Assembly: GCF_041435195.1 (NCBI RefSeq)
Contig: NZ_CP108106.1
Span: 2,728,001 to 2,792,000 of the forward strand
Length of the DNA stretch: 64,000 bases
DNA from: Streptomyces sp. NBC_00224
Lineage (GTDB): Bacteria; Actinomycetota; Actinomycetes; Streptomycetales; Streptomycetaceae
Direction of reading: 5' to 3'
Under the pieces are notes generated by a model. The model made no database searches. It saw only the letters and a program-made list of their open reading frames with translations, and was not told where the DNA came from. Within the stretch, counting starts at the first letter, position 1, and every line of letters begins with the position of its first letter. Of the stretch, positions 15,737 through 25,438 are shown piece after piece. A program made the translations under genes and the position numbers.

Positions 15737-16732
15737 ATGCCGAACGTGACCCGAGCCGATGTGGCTCAGGCGGTGCGCAACCCGCTCGCCTTCATCGCCG
15801 AGCGGTGGACACCGTCCCCGCGGACCGTCCAGCGCGCGGCGCTCATCGCCGTCGTCATGGCCGTCGTCATCGTGGTGACCGGCGGCGCGGTCCGGCTCAC
15901 CGGGTCCGGGCTCGGCTGCCCGACCTGGCCCAAGTGCACCGACCAGAGCCTGACGCCGACCGGCGAGATGGACTTCCACAGCGCCGTCGAGTTCGGCAAC
16001 CGGATGCTGACGTACGTGCTGTGCGCGGCCGTCGGCTGGGCGATCATCGCGGCCCGGGCCGCGAGCCCGTGGCGGCGCGGTGTCACCCGGCTCGGCTGGA
16101 TCCAGTTCTGGATCGTCATGGGCAACGCGGTCCTGGGCGGCATCGTCGTCCTGGTCGGCCTCAACCCGTACACCGTCGCGGCGCACTTCCTGCTCTCCAC
16201 CGCGCTCCTCACGGTCGCGATGACGACCTGGCAGCGCACCCGCGAGGGCGACGGCGAGCCGCGCCCGCTGGTGGGCAAGGCCGTGGTCCAGCTGACCTGG
16301 CTGCTCGTGGTCGCGGCGGGCGCGCTGGTCGCGGTCGGCACGGTCGTCACCGGCGCCGGGCGCCACGCGGGCGACTCCAGCGACGTGGAGCGCATCCCGC
16401 TGAACTGGACGATGATCAGCCAGCTCCACGCCGACCTCGCCTGGGTCGTGGTGGCCCTGACCGTCGCGCTCTGGTTCGTCCTGAAGGCCGTGGACGCCCC
16501 GGTCGGCCCGCGCAACCGGGCCCGTGACCTGTTCCTGGTGCTGATGAGCCAGGGCATCATCGGATACGTCCAGTACTTCACCAAGACCCCCGAGGCCCTG
16601 GTCGCGCTGCACATGTTCGGCTCGTGCCTGGTGTGGATCGCCGTGGTGCGGGTGCTGCTCTCGCTGCGCGAGCGGCCGGAGGTCACCGCGCCCGTCCCGG
16701 CCCAGTCAGACCCGGCGCTCACCCGCGCCTGA
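15737..16732 (+). CDS. ctaA: Heme A synthase CtaA
   Basis: A 331-residue membrane protein with about eight transmembrane segments that oxidises heme O to heme A for cytochrome aa3 oxidase. The first extracytoplasmic loop has GSGLGCPTWPKC with a cysteine pair, and heme-ligand histidines occur in predicted helices (VAAHFLLSTAL, LHADLAWVV, ALHMFGS). The ATG at 15737 is 7 nt after a TACGAT -10 hexamer. ctaB, which makes the heme O substrate, lies 1.6 kb downstream on the other strand. The last 27 nt overlap the convergent amidohydrolase-like gene. Confidence 0.94.
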   Translation: MPNVTRADVAQAVRNPLAFIAERWTPSPRTVQRAALIAVVMAVVIVVTGGAVRLTGSGLGCPTWPKCTDQSLTPTGEMDFHSAVEFGNRMLTYVLCAAVGWAIIAARAASPWRRGVTRLGWIQFWIVMGNAVLGGIVVLVGLNPYTVAAHFLLSTALLTVAMTTWQRTREGDGEPRPLVGKAVVQLTWLLVVAAGALVAVGTVVTGAGRHAGDSSDVERIPLNWTMISQLHADLAWVVVALTVALWFVLKAVDAPVGPRNRARDLFLVLMSQGIIGYVQYFTKTPEALVALHMFGSCLVWIAVVRVLLSLRERPEVTAPVPAQSDPALTRA

Positions 16733-17809
16733 CAGCCCGTACACCCGCCGCGCGTTGCCCGCCCCGATCATCGCGGCGACCCGCTCCGCGTCCGTACGGG
16801 CCCACGCGCCGTCGGCCACCCAGGCGCCCAGGACGCGGCTCAGCGCGTGGGTGAACAGCCGCGCGCCCACCACGTGCAGTTCGGGCAGCCCGCGCGCGCC
16901 GCTGGAGTAGAGCAGCTTCCCGAACGGCGCCAGCTCCAGGAGCTCCGCCAGCACGTCGGCGGCCCTCGCCCCCGTACGCACCAGGGCGGGCCCCACGTCC
17001 GCGTACACATGCGGGAAGACGCTCGCCAGATGGGCGGCCTGGCGGTGGTACGGATAGCCGTGCAGCAGCACCAGGTCCGTGCCCAGGCCGTTGGTCGCGG
17101 CGGCGAAGGAGGCGAGCCCGGTCGCGTCGTCCATGCCGAGCCTCAGCTGGAGCGGCCGCCCCGAGGCGACCGCGCTCCACAGCAGGTGCCGCAGCAGCAC
17201 GGGGTCCTCCAGCGGCTCCTGGATGCGGCGCCGGGTGAGCCAGCGGCCCGCCGCCCCGCGCACCTCGCCGGGCCCGGGCGGGTCCGGGTCGAGGCACTGG
17301 CGCACGGCCGTGACGGAGATGAAGGCGACGGCCGAGGCGGCCGCGGTGTGCACGGCCTCGGCGAGGTTGGCGAGGAACGCGTCGACGGTGCCCGAGGTGT
17401 CGGCGACCTGCTCGGCGAGGAGTTCGAGCCGGACGATCTCATGGGCGTCGGCGGCCCCGGCGGCGGCCAGCTCGCCCGGCCCGGTCAGATCGCCCGGCAG
17501 GCCGGTGTCCACCAGATAGGTGGAGACGCCCGAGCCGCGCAGGAGCCTTCTGACGGTCTCCAGGACGCCCAGCTCGCGCCGGCGGGCGAGATAGCGGGCC
17601 GGGGCGCAGTGCGCCTCCAGGCCCAGCAGTGGCGGGCACCAGCGGCGGACGGCGAAGCCGGTCTGGGTGTCGAAGAACGTGGTGCCGGGGGCGGGCGGAC
17701 CGCCGGTCCTGCCGAGCTGGGTCTCGAACGTGCCGAGCCCCAGCTCGGTGCGGAGCACTCCATGGCAGTACTGGTCCACCAGCTCCGGCTGCGGCACGGC
17801 GAGGATCAT
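16706..17809 (-). CDS. Amidohydrolase-2-like protein with metal-ligand positions lost
   Basis: A 367-residue TIM-barrel protein of the amidohydrolase 2 family, resembling the FluG/glutamine-synthetase-associated branch. The N-terminal His-x-His is replaced by Tyr14-Cys-His16 (VDQYCHGV). The later QxH segment reads LQLRLG with Arg223. The catalytic SSD block reads YSSG with Gly304. His250 (LLHGYPYH) remains. These substitutions suggest a non-catalytic or metal-independent protein. The start has AGGGAG 6 nt upstream. Its 3' end overlaps ctaA by 27 nt. The family consensus is from memory. Confidence 0.75.
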   Translation of the reverse strand: MILAVPQPELVDQYCHGVLRTELGLGTFETQLGRTGGPPAPGTTFFDTQTGFAVRRWCPPLLGLEAHCAPARYLARRRELGVLETVRRLLRGSGVSTYLVDTGLPGDLTGPGELAAAGAADAHEIVRLELLAEQVADTSGTVDAFLANLAEAVHTAAASAVAFISVTAVRQCLDPDPPGPGEVRGAAGRWLTRRRIQEPLEDPVLLRHLLWSAVASGRPLQLRLGMDDATGLASFAAATNGLGTDLVLLHGYPYHRQAAHLASVFPHVYADVGPALVRTGARAADVLAELLELAPFGKLLYSSGARGLPELHVVGARLFTHALSRVLGAWVADGAWARTDAERVAAMIGAGNARRVYGLSGAGERRV

Positions 17810-17880
17810 CCGGGGCTCCCTGGGTGGTGTGCTTCCACCTCACTAACGGGTGAGCCCCGGATGAGTGTTGCTGTTGCCGT

Positions 17881-18222
17881 TCAGCCGTTCTTAGGACCGC
17901 CGAGCTGGATCCCGGCCATCCGGGTCCACTCGTAGCGACCGGTCTTCACCTTGGCCGCGAACTCGCCGTCGAAGTCCTCGTGGACGGTGATCCCGGCCTT
18001 CTCGACCGCGCTCAGCGCGATCGCGTGGCTGGGGGCCACCAGGTCGCCCCAGCCGCCGTCCTCGCCGACGAGCACGATCCGCGCGCCGCGCTGGCCGATG
18101 TACGCCACCTGGCCCTCGGCGCCGCCGTGCTCCTTGGCGAAGTGGCCGATCTGCTTGGCGAGGCGCGCCGCCCGCCGCTCGGCCTTGGCGGCCTGCTTCT
18201 CGTCAACCTGGGTTTCTGCCAT
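17881..18222 (-). CDS. Conserved small hypothetical protein
   Basis: A 113-residue soluble protein of unknown function. Residues 1-40 are charged and helical (KQAAKAERRAARLAKQIGHF); the rest has alternating beta segments (GQVAYIGQRGARIVLVGEDG) and ends EWTRMAGIQLGG. I do not recognise the family. The ATG at 18222 lies 7 nt after TAGCAT on the minus strand, so the mRNA is probably leaderless; an upstream in-frame start at 18252 would include that promoter element. A strong terminator hairpin separates it from ctaB. Confidence 0.65.
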   Translation of the reverse strand: MAETQVDEKQAAKAERRAARLAKQIGHFAKEHGGAEGQVAYIGQRGARIVLVGEDGGWGDLVAPSHAIALSAVEKAGITVHEDFDGEFAAKVKTGRYEWTRMAGIQLGGPKNG

Positions 18223-18229
18223 GTCCAGG

Positions 18230-18235
18230 ATGCTA
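18230..18235 (-). promoter_or_regulatory. -10 element of the 18222 gene (leaderless)
   Basis: TAGCAT on the minus strand, 7 nt before the ATG at 18222. Confidence 0.45.
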
Positions 18236-18255
18236 CTCGCGAGTAGATCCACATG

Positions 18256-18299
18256 CGACGGGAGGGCCCAGTGGTTTCCACCACTGGGCCCTCCCGTCG
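18256..18299 (-). terminator. Terminator of ctaB
   Basis: A perfect 19-bp stem with a 6-nt loop (arms 18256-18274 and 18281-18299), 14 bp beyond the ctaB stop. Confidence 0.85.
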
Positions 18300-18312
18300 A
18301 AGAGTGGGCCGA

Positions 18313-19260
18313 CTACCGCAGGAACGGGTCCACCGCGACCGCCACGAACAGCAGCGAGACGTATGTGATCGACCAGTGGAACAGGCGCATCTCCTTGAGC
18401 TTGCCGCCTGTCACCTCCGCCTTCGCCCGGTTCTGCAGCCCGTGCGCCTCCCACAGCCAGAAGCCGCCGGCCAGCAGCGCCACCAGCGTGTAGAACCAGC
18501 CGGTGTAGCCCAGCGGGGTCAGCAGCAGGGAGACGGCGACCATCAGCCAGCTGTAGATCACGATCTGCTTGGCGACCACCTTGTTGGAGGCGACGACCGG
18601 CAGCATCGGCACGCCCACGCGCGCGTAGTCCTCCCGGACCTTCATGGACAGCGGCCAGTAGTGCGGCGGCGTCCAGAAGAACATCACGAGGAAGAGGATG
18701 ACCGGCGCCCACGACATGGAGTTGGTGACGGACGACCAGCCGATGAGCACCGGGAGGCAGCCGGCGATGCCGCCCCACACGATGTTCTGCGAGGTGCGGC
18801 GCTTGAGGATCATCGTGTAGACGACGACGTAGAAGAGGAGCGCTCCGAGTGACAGCCAGGCCGACAGCCAGTTGACGGCGAACCCGAACAGCAGCGTGGA
18901 GACGACCGCGAGGGTGATGCCGAAGGCGAGGCACTCGCGCGGCGACACCATCCCGGTGACCAGCGGCCGCTGCGAGGTGCGGTCCATCAGGGCGTCGATG
19001 TCGCGGTCGATGTACATGTTCAGCGCGTTGGCGCCGCCCGCCGAGAGGAAGCCGCCGACGGTGGTGGTCAACACCAGCCAGAGCGACGGCACCCCCTGCT
19101 CGGCCAGGAACATCACCGGAATGGTGGTGATGAGGAGCAGTTCGATGATCCGCGGCTTGGTCAGTGCCACGAACGCCTTGACGCGGGCCCCGAACGGCCG
19201 ATGGGCCCCCGGGCTGGGAGTCAAGACGACCCCTGCGGGTCGGGACTCGACGGCCGTCAC
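18313..19260 (-). CDS. ctaB: Protoheme IX farnesyltransferase (heme O synthase) CtaB
   Basis: A 315-residue UbiA-type prenyltransferase with about nine transmembrane segments. The first aspartate motif is [19 protein letters not shown]; the second region is [15 protein letters not shown]. It farnesylates heme b to heme O, feeding CtaA. The GTG at 19260 has CAGGGGT just upstream; another in-frame GTG two codons earlier (19266) is possible. The frame continues far upstream, antisense to tkt, but that part is an unused extension. Confidence 0.95.
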   Translation of the reverse strand: MTAVESRPAGVVLTPSPGAHRPFGARVKAFVALTKPRIIELLLITTIPVMFLAEQGVPSLWLVLTTTVGGFLSAGGANALNMYIDRDIDALMDRTSQRPLVTGMVSPRECLAFGITLAVVSTLLFGFAVNWLSAWLSLGALLFYVVVYTMILKRRTSQNIVWGGIAGCLPVLIGWSSVTNSMSWAPVILFLVMFFWTPPHYWPLSMKVREDYARVGVPMLPVVASNKVVAKQIVIYSWLMVAVSLLLTPLGYTGWFYTLVALLAGGFWLWEAHGLQNRAKAEVTGGKLKEMRLFHWSITYVSLLFVAVAVDPFLR

Positions 19261-19596
19261 GTACACCCCTGACAGAGAATTCCCAGCAAGTCCCGGGGCA
19301 ATCGGTCGGATGGGCCCGGACGTTCCGGGCATGAGAGCCCGGTGAAGACTTGCGCGTACCACGCCACTGTAGACGTTGCCCATACGCCGCCCTTCGCGGG
19401 GGTGGGCTCGTGTTGGGGCCGGGTCGCGAAGACTACGCCGTGAGGCGGAAGTGACCGGTCTTGGGCACTCTGGAGGTGTGTGTCCCAACCGGTGGGCAGT
19501 CGAAAAAATGAGCGTTCCGGCGGGGGTAGGCTCGACAGCGCCCGGTGCGCCCACAGTCACCGGGATCGAACATGTGGAGAGGAGCCCTGACTCAGG
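19261..19596. other. Divergent control region between ctaB and tkt
   Basis: No gene was recognised. A TACAGT hexamer for ctaB (minus strand, 19371-19366) and a TAGGCT hexamer for tkt (19527-19532) are possible -10 elements, both without convincing -35 partners. Confidence 0.4.
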
Positions 19597-21699
19597 GTGA
19601 GCACCAAGCCGACCACCACAGACCTTGAGTGGACCGAACTGGACCAGCGGGCCGTAGACACCGGCCGCGTCCTGGCCGCGGATGCCGTACAGAAGGTCGG
19701 CAACGGCCATCCTGGTACGGCCATGAGCCTGTCCCCGGCCGCGTACACCCTCTTCCAGAAGGTGATGCGCCACGACCCGGCGGACGCCGACTGGACCGGG
19801 CGCGACCGCTTCGTGCTGTCCGCGGGCCACTCGTCCCTCACGCTGTACATCCAGCTCTACCTGGCCGGGTACGGCCTGGAGCTGGACGACCTGAAGGCGT
19901 TCCGCACCTGGGGCTCCAAGACCCCGGGCCACCCGGAGTACGGCCACACCACCGGCGTGGAGACCACCACCGGCCCGCTGGGCCAGGGTGTCGCCAACGC
20001 GGTGGGCATGGCCATGGCCGCCCGCTACGAGCGCGGCCTGTTCGACCCGGAGGCGGCCCCCGGCACCTCCCCGTTCGACCACTTCGTCTTCGCGATCGCG
20101 GGCGACGGCTGCCTCCAGGAGGGCATCTCCGCCGAGGCGTCCTCGATGGCCGGTCACCAGAAGCTGGGCAACCTGGTCCTGCTCTGGGACGACAACCACA
20201 TCTCGATCGAGGGCGACACCGAGACCGCCGTCTCCGAGGACACCCTGAAGCGGTACGAGGCGTACGGCTGGCACGTCCAGCGCGTGGCGCCGCAGGAGAA
20301 CGGCGACCTCGACCCGCAGGCGCTGTTCGAGGCGATCGAGGCCGCCAAGGCCGAGACCGAGCGCCCGTCCTTCATCGCGATGCGCTCGATCATCGCCTGG
20401 CCCGCCCCGCACGCGCAGAACACCGAGGCCGCGCACGGCTCGGCGCTCGGCGACGACGAGGTCGCGGCCACCAAGCGCGTCCTGGGCTTCGACCCGGAGC
20501 AGACCTTCGAGGTCGCCGACGAGGTCATCGCGCACACCCGCGCCGTCCTGGACCGCGGCCGTGAGGCCCGCGGCGAGTGGGAGAAGTCGTTCGCCGCCTG
20601 GCGCACCGCCAACCCCCAGCGCGCCGCCGAGTTCGACCGCGTCAACGCGGGCGAGCTGCCCGAGGGCTGGGAGAAGAAGCTCCCGGTCTTCGAGTCCGGC
20701 AAGGGCGTCGCCACCCGCGCCGCCTCCGGCAAGGTCCTGCAGGCGCTGGGCGCGGTCATCCCCGAGCTGTGGGGCGGCTCGGCCGACCTCGCGGGCTCGA
20801 ACAACACGACGATCGACAAGAACTCGTCGTTCCTGCCCGAGGGCAACCCGCTGCCGGAGGCCGACCCGTACGGCCGCACGATCCACTACGGCATCCGCGA
20901 GCACTCGATGGCCGCCGAGATGAACGGCATCGCGCTGCACGGCAACACCCGTATCTACGGCGGCACCTTCCTGGTGTTCTCCGACTACATGCGCAACGCG
21001 GTGCGTCTGTCGGCCCTGATGCACCTGCCGGTGACGTACGTGTGGACGCACGACTCCATCGGTCTGGGCGAGGACGGCCCGACCCACCAGCCGGTCGAGC
21101 ACCTGGCCTCGCTGCGCGCCATCCCGGGCCTCAACGTCGTCCGCCCGGCGGACGCCAACGAGACCGCGATCGCCTGGCGCGAGATCCTCAAGCGCTACAC
21201 CAAGGTGTTCGGCAAGGGCGCCCCGCACGGCCTGGTGCTGACCCGCCAGGGCGTGCCGACGTACGAGGCCAACGAGGCCGCGGCCAAGGGCGGTTACGTG
21301 CTGTTCGAGGCCACTGGCCCGTCGGGCGAGACCGCTGACGCCCAGGTCGTTCTGATCGGCACCGGCTCCGAGGTCCAGCTCGCCGTCGAGGCGCGCGAGG
21401 CGCTCCAGGCCGAGGGCGTCCCGACCCGCGTGGTCTCGATGCCGTCCGTCGAGTGGTTCGAGGAGCAGGACCAGGCGTACAAGGACAGCGTCCTGCCGCC
21501 GTCGGTCAAGGCGCGGGTCGCGGTCGAGGCCGGTATCGGCCTGACCTGGCACCGGTACGTGGGCGACGCGGGCCGCATCGTCTCGCTGGAGCACTTCGGT
21601 GCTTCCGCCGACGGCAAGGTGCTCTTCCGCGAGTTCGGCTTCACCGCCGAGAACGTGGCCGCCGCCGCCCGGGAATCTCTCGCCGCCGCCGCGCGCTGA
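19597..21699 (+). CDS. tkt: Transketolase
   Basis: A 700-residue thiamine-diphosphate enzyme that moves two-carbon ketol units between pentose and hexose phosphates. The N-terminal domain carries [15 protein letters not shown] and the TPP/Mg motif [13 protein letters not shown] ... WDDNHIS; the middle domain has RYTKVFG and the pyrimidine-binding region [15 protein letters not shown]. The start is GTG at 19597 with GAGAGGAG about 12 nt upstream. It is first in the pentose-phosphate operon; tal follows 35 bp later. Confidence 0.97.
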   Translation: MSTKPTTTDLEWTELDQRAVDTGRVLAADAVQKVGNGHPGTAMSLSPAAYTLFQKVMRHDPADADWTGRDRFVLSAGHSSLTLYIQLYLAGYGLELDDLKAFRTWGSKTPGHPEYGHTTGVETTTGPLGQGVANAVGMAMAARYERGLFDPEAAPGTSPFDHFVFAIAGDGCLQEGISAEASSMAGHQKLGNLVLLWDDNHISIEGDTETAVSEDTLKRYEAYGWHVQRVAPQENGDLDPQALFEAIEAAKAETERPSFIAMRSIIAWPAPHAQNTEAAHGSALGDDEVAATKRVLGFDPEQTFEVADEVIAHTRAVLDRGREARGEWEKSFAAWRTANPQRAAEFDRVNAGELPEGWEKKLPVFESGKGVATRAASGKVLQALGAVIPELWGGSADLAGSNNTTIDKNSSFLPEGNPLPEADPYGRTIHYGIREHSMAAEMNGIALHGNTRIYGGTFLVFSDYMRNAVRLSALMHLPVTYVWTHDSIGLGEDGPTHQPVEHLASLRAIPGLNVVRPADANETAIAWREILKRYTKVFGKGAPHGLVLTRQGVPTYEANEAAAKGGYVLFEATGPSGETADAQVVLIGTGSEVQLAVEAREALQAEGVPTRVVSMPSVEWFEEQDQAYKDSVLPPSVKARVAVEAGIGLTWHRYVGDAGRIVSLEHFGASADGKVLFREFGFTAENVAAAARESLAAAAR

Positions 21700-21734
21700 C
21701 GCCGGTATACGAACTAGTAGGAGATGCATTTCTC

Positions 21735-22853
21735 ATGACAGACGCACTCAAGCGCCTCTCCGACGAAGGCGTCGCGATCTGGCTCGACGACCTGTCGCGC
21801 AAGCGGATCACCTCCGGCAACCTCGCCGAGCTGATCGACCAGCAGCACGTCGTGGGCGTCACGACCAACCCGTCGATCTTCCAGAAGGCGATCTCCTCGG
21901 GTGACGGCTACGAGCAGCAGCTCGCCGACCTCGCCGCCCGCAAGGTCACCGTCGAAGAGGCCATCCGCATGATCACGACGGCGGACGTGAGGGACGCCGC
22001 CGACATCCTGCGCCCGGTCTTCGACGCCACCGAGGGCCAGGACGGCCGGGTCTCCATCGAGGTCGACCCGCGCCTGGCGCACAACACCAAGGCCACCGTC
22101 GCCGAGGCCAAGCAGCTGGCCTGGCTGGTGGACCGGCCGAACACGCTCATCAAGATCCCGGCGACCAAGGCGGGCCTGCCCGCGATCACCGAGGTCATCG
22201 GCAAGGGCATCAGCGTCAACGTCACGCTGATCTTCTCCCTCGCGCGCTACCGCGAGGTCATGGACGCCTACCTGGCCGGCCTGGAGAAGGCCAAGGAGCG
22301 CGGCCTGGACCTGGCGAAGATCCACTCCGTGGCGTCCTTCTTCGTGTCCCGCGTGGACACCGAGATCGACAAGCGCATCGACGCGCTGGGCACGGACGAG
22401 GCCAAGGCCGCCCGCGGCAAGGCCGGTCTCGCCAACGCCCGCCTGGCCTACGAGGCGTACGAGGAGGTCTTCTCCTCCGACCGCTGGGCCGCGCTGGACA
22501 AGGCGCACGCCAACAAGCAGCGCGCGCTGTGGGCCTCCACCGGCGTCAAGGACAAGGCGTACAAGGACACCCTGTACGTGGACGACCTGGTCGCCCCCAA
22601 CACGGTGAACACCATGCCGGAGGCCACCCTGGAGGCGGCCGCCGACCACGGGCAGATCACCGGCGACACCGTCTCGGGCACCTACGAGCAGGCGCGCGCC
22701 GAGCTCGACGCCGTCGAGAAGCTGGGCATCTCGTACGACGAGGTCGTGCAGCTCCTTGAGGACGAGGGCGTCGAGAAGTTCGAGGCCGCCTGGAACGACC
22801 TGCTCAAGTCCACCGAGGCGGAGCTCCAGCGCCTCGCACCCTCGGAGGCGTAA
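21735..22853 (+). CDS. tal: Transaldolase
   Basis: A 372-residue TIM-barrel enzyme exchanging dihydroxyacetone units via a Schiff base. The catalytic lysine is in [11 protein letters not shown]; the [11 protein letters not shown] block is also present. The length fits the long actinobacterial/cyanobacterial type. The ATG at 21735 has GTAGGAG upstream. It lies between tkt and zwf, only 3 bp before the zwf start. Confidence 0.96.
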   Translation: MTDALKRLSDEGVAIWLDDLSRKRITSGNLAELIDQQHVVGVTTNPSIFQKAISSGDGYEQQLADLAARKVTVEEAIRMITTADVRDAADILRPVFDATEGQDGRVSIEVDPRLAHNTKATVAEAKQLAWLVDRPNTLIKIPATKAGLPAITEVIGKGISVNVTLIFSLARYREVMDAYLAGLEKAKERGLDLAKIHSVASFFVSRVDTEIDKRIDALGTDEAKAARGKAGLANARLAYEAYEEVFSSDRWAALDKAHANKQRALWASTGVKDKAYKDTLYVDDLVAPNTVNTMPEATLEAAADHGQITGDTVSGTYEQARAELDAVEKLGISYDEVVQLLEDEGVEKFEAAWNDLLKSTEAELQRLAPSEA

Positions 22854-22856
22854 ATC

Positions 22857-24389
22857 TTGACTGCGATTCGCCAAGCGAATCCGCTTCGTGACGCCGCAGA
22901 CCGACGGCTCCCGCGTATCGCGGGGCCGTCGGGCCTGGTGATCTTTGGCGTCACGGGCGATTTGTCCCGTAAAAAGCTGATGCCCGCTGTCTATGACCTC
23001 GCCAACCGGGGTCTGCTTCCGCCGGGCTTCTCCCTGATCGGCTTCGCCCGCCGCGAGTGGCAGGACGAGGACTTCGCGCAGGAGGTCCACGACGCCGTCA
23101 AGGCGCACGCGCGGACCCCCTTCCGCGAGGAGGTCTGGCAGCAGCTCATCCAGGGCATGCGCTTCGTCCAGGGCGACTTCGACGACGACGACGCCTTCGA
23201 GCAGCTGAAGTCGACGATCGCCGAGCTCGACAAGGCGCAGGGCACCGGCGGCAACTTCGCCTTCTACCTCTCGGTGCCGCCGAAGTTCTTCCCCCAGGTC
23301 GTCCAGCAGCTCAAGAAGCACGGGCTCGCCGACCAGAAGGACGGCTCCTGGCGCCGCGCGGTCATCGAGAAGCCCTTCGGCCACGACCTGATCTCCGCCC
23401 AGGAGCTCAACAAGGTCGTCCACGAGGTCTTCCCGGCGGACGAGGTCTTCCGGATCGACCACTACCTCGGCAAGGAGACCGTCCAGAACATCCTGGCGCT
23501 CCGCTTCGCCAACACCATGTTCGAGCCGCTCTGGAACCGGTCGTACGTCGACCACGTCCAGATCACCATGGCCGAGGACATCGGCATCGGCGGCCGGGCC
23601 GGCTACTACGACGGCATCGGCGCGGCCCGTGACGTCATCCAGAACCACCTCCTCCAGCTGCTCGCGCTGACCGCGATGGAGGAGCCCGCCTCCTTCGACG
23701 CGGACGCGCTGGCGGCGGAGAAGACCAAGGTCCTGGGCGCCGTGCGGCTGCCGAAGGACCTGGGCGCCAACGCCGTGCGCGGTCAGTACGCGGCGGGGTG
23801 GCAGGGCGGCGAGAAGGCCGTCGGCTACCTCCAGGAAGACGGCATCGACCCCAAGTCGAAGACCGACACCTACGCCGCGGTCAAGCTGGAGATCGACAAC
23901 CGCCGCTGGGCGGGCGTCCCGTTCTACCTGCGCACCGGCAAGCGCCTGGGCCGCCGGGTCACCGAGATCGCGGTGGTCTTCCAGCGCGCCCCGCACTCCC
24001 CCTTCGACCACACGGCGACGGAGGAGCTGGGGCAGAACGCGCTGGTCATCCGGGTCCAGCCGGACGAGGGCGTCACCGTCCGGTTCGGCTCCAAGGTGCC
24101 GGGCACCTCGATGGAGGTCCGGGACGTGTCGATGGACTTCGCCTACGGCGAGTCCTTCACCGAGTCCAGCCCCGAGGCGTACGAGCGGCTCATCCTCGAC
24201 GTCCTGCTCGGCGACTCCAACCTCTTCCCGCGCTTGGAGGAGGTCGAGCTGTCCTGGAAGATCCTCGACCCGATCGAGCAGTACTGGGACGCCCACGGCA
24301 AGCCCGCGCAGTACGCGTCGGGCACCTGGGGCCCGGTCGAGGCGGACGAAATGCTCGCACGAGACGGACGGAGCTGGCGCCGGCCATGA
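22857..24389 (+). CDS. zwf: Glucose-6-phosphate 1-dehydrogenase
   Basis: A 510-residue NADP-linked enzyme committing glucose-6-phosphate to the oxidative pentose-phosphate pathway. The nucleotide motif is GVTGDLSRKKLMP and the active-site block is RIDHYLGKETVQN. Translation apparently begins at a TTG (22857), with GGAGG 9 nt upstream inside the tal 3' end. The first ~40 codons are unusually AT-rich, and a 7-bp hairpin (GATTCGC-CAA-GCGAATC, 22865-22881) sits just after the start. It overlaps opcA by 4 nt. Confidence 0.96.
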   Translation: MTAIRQANPLRDAADRRLPRIAGPSGLVIFGVTGDLSRKKLMPAVYDLANRGLLPPGFSLIGFARREWQDEDFAQEVHDAVKAHARTPFREEVWQQLIQGMRFVQGDFDDDDAFEQLKSTIAELDKAQGTGGNFAFYLSVPPKFFPQVVQQLKKHGLADQKDGSWRRAVIEKPFGHDLISAQELNKVVHEVFPADEVFRIDHYLGKETVQNILALRFANTMFEPLWNRSYVDHVQITMAEDIGIGGRAGYYDGIGAARDVIQNHLLQLLALTAMEEPASFDADALAAEKTKVLGAVRLPKDLGANAVRGQYAAGWQGGEKAVGYLQEDGIDPKSKTDTYAAVKLEIDNRRWAGVPFYLRTGKRLGRRVTEIAVVFQRAPHSPFDHTATEELGQNALVIRVQPDEGVTVRFGSKVPGTSMEVRDVSMDFAYGESFTESSPEAYERLILDVLLGDSNLFPRLEEVELSWKILDPIEQYWDAHGKPAQYASGTWGPVEADEMLARDGRSWRRP

Positions 24390-25438
24390 AGATCGACCTT
24401 ACGGACACCACGGCCAGCAAGATCAACAAGGCGCTCGTCCAGGGCCGCCGCGCCGTCGGCACACCCGCCGTCGGCATGGTCCTGACCCTGGTCATCGTCA
24501 CCGACGAGGAGAACGCGTACGACGCGCTCCGCGCCGCGAGCGACGCCTCGCGCGAACACCCCTCGCGCACCCTCGTGGTCATCAAGCGGGTCTCGCGCTC
24601 GCCGCGCGACCGCACCCAGTCGCGCCTGGACGCCGAGGTGCGGGTCGGCGCGGACGCGGGCACCGGTGAGACGGTCGTCCTGCGGCTGTACGGCGAGGTG
24701 GTCAACCACGCCCAGTCGGTGGTGCTGCCGCTGCTGCTGCCGGACGCGCCGGTCGTCGTCTGGTGGCCGGTGAACTCGCCGATCGACCCGGCCAACGACC
24801 CGCTGGGCGCGCTCGCCCAGCGCCGGGTCACCGACACCTACTCGGCCGAGCAGCCCATAGAGGAGCTGACCGGCCGCGCCGAGACCTACACCCCGGGCGA
24901 CACCGACCTGTCGTGGACCCGCATCACGCCCTGGCGCTCGATGCTGGCCGCGGCGCTCGACCAGGTGTCGTGCAAGGTGACCTCGGTCGAGGTGGAGGGC
25001 GAGGAGTTCAACCCGAGCTGCGAGCTGCTGGCCATGTGGCTCGCGGACCGGCTGGACGTGCCGGTGCGGCGCTCGCAGTCCTCGGGCCCGGGCCTGACCG
25101 CCGTACGGATGGAGACGGACTGCGGCCCGATCGTCCTGGGCCGCTCCGACGGCTCGCTGGCCACGCTCTCGATCCAGGGCCAGCCGGACCGCGCGGTGGC
25201 GCTCAAGCGGCGCGAGACGGCCGAGCTGATCGCCGAGGAGCTGCGGCGCCTCGACCCGGACGACACCTACGCCTCCGCGCTGAGGTTCGGCGTGGACCGG
25301 CTCAGCGATCCGACAAACGGGAAGGCAGCGGCCCCGGCCGCGGTCGCGGGTCCCGCTTCCGCCTCCGCTTCCGGTGACTCCTCGGACGCCAAGCCCGCCG
25401 CGAAGAAGGCTCCGGCCAAGAAGGCGGCGGCGAAGTGA
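24386..25438 (+). CDS. opcA: Glucose-6-phosphate dehydrogenase assembly protein OpcA
   Basis: A 350-residue protein of the OpcA family, which in actinobacteria and cyanobacteria binds and activates G6PDH. Conserved blocks include VVWWPVNSPIDPAND and ITPWRSMLAAALDQ. After the domain there is a low-complexity Ala/Ser tract and a lysine tail KPAAKKAPAKKAAAK, similar to the UvrA tail in this window. ATGA overlap with zwf and GTGA overlap with pgl imply tight coupling. Confidence 0.95.
   Translation: MKIDLTDTTASKINKALVQGRRAVGTPAVGMVLTLVIVTDEENAYDALRAASDASREHPSRTLVVIKRVSRSPRDRTQSRLDAEVRVGADAGTGETVVLRLYGEVVNHAQSVVLPLLLPDAPVVVWWPVNSPIDPANDPLGALAQRRVTDTYSAEQPIEELTGRAETYTPGDTDLSWTRITPWRSMLAAALDQVSCKVTSVEVEGEEFNPSCELLAMWLADRLDVPVRRSQSSGPGLTAVRMETDCGPIVLGRSDGSLATLSIQGQPDRAVALKRRETAELIAEELRRLDPDDTYASALRFGVDRLSDPTNGKAAAPAAVAGPASASASGDSSDAKPAAKKAPAKKAAAK

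Noticed and set aside
19270..21729. A very long minus-strand open frame antisense to tkt and joined to ctaB
   Set aside because: It is an artefact of G+C-rich third-position bias: it has no domains, is arginine/valine/glycine-rich, and ctaB has its own GTG with a ribosome-binding site.
21714..24296. Long minus-strand frame opposite tal and zwf
   Set aside because: Shadow of two highly conserved enzymes; no start signal or domain.
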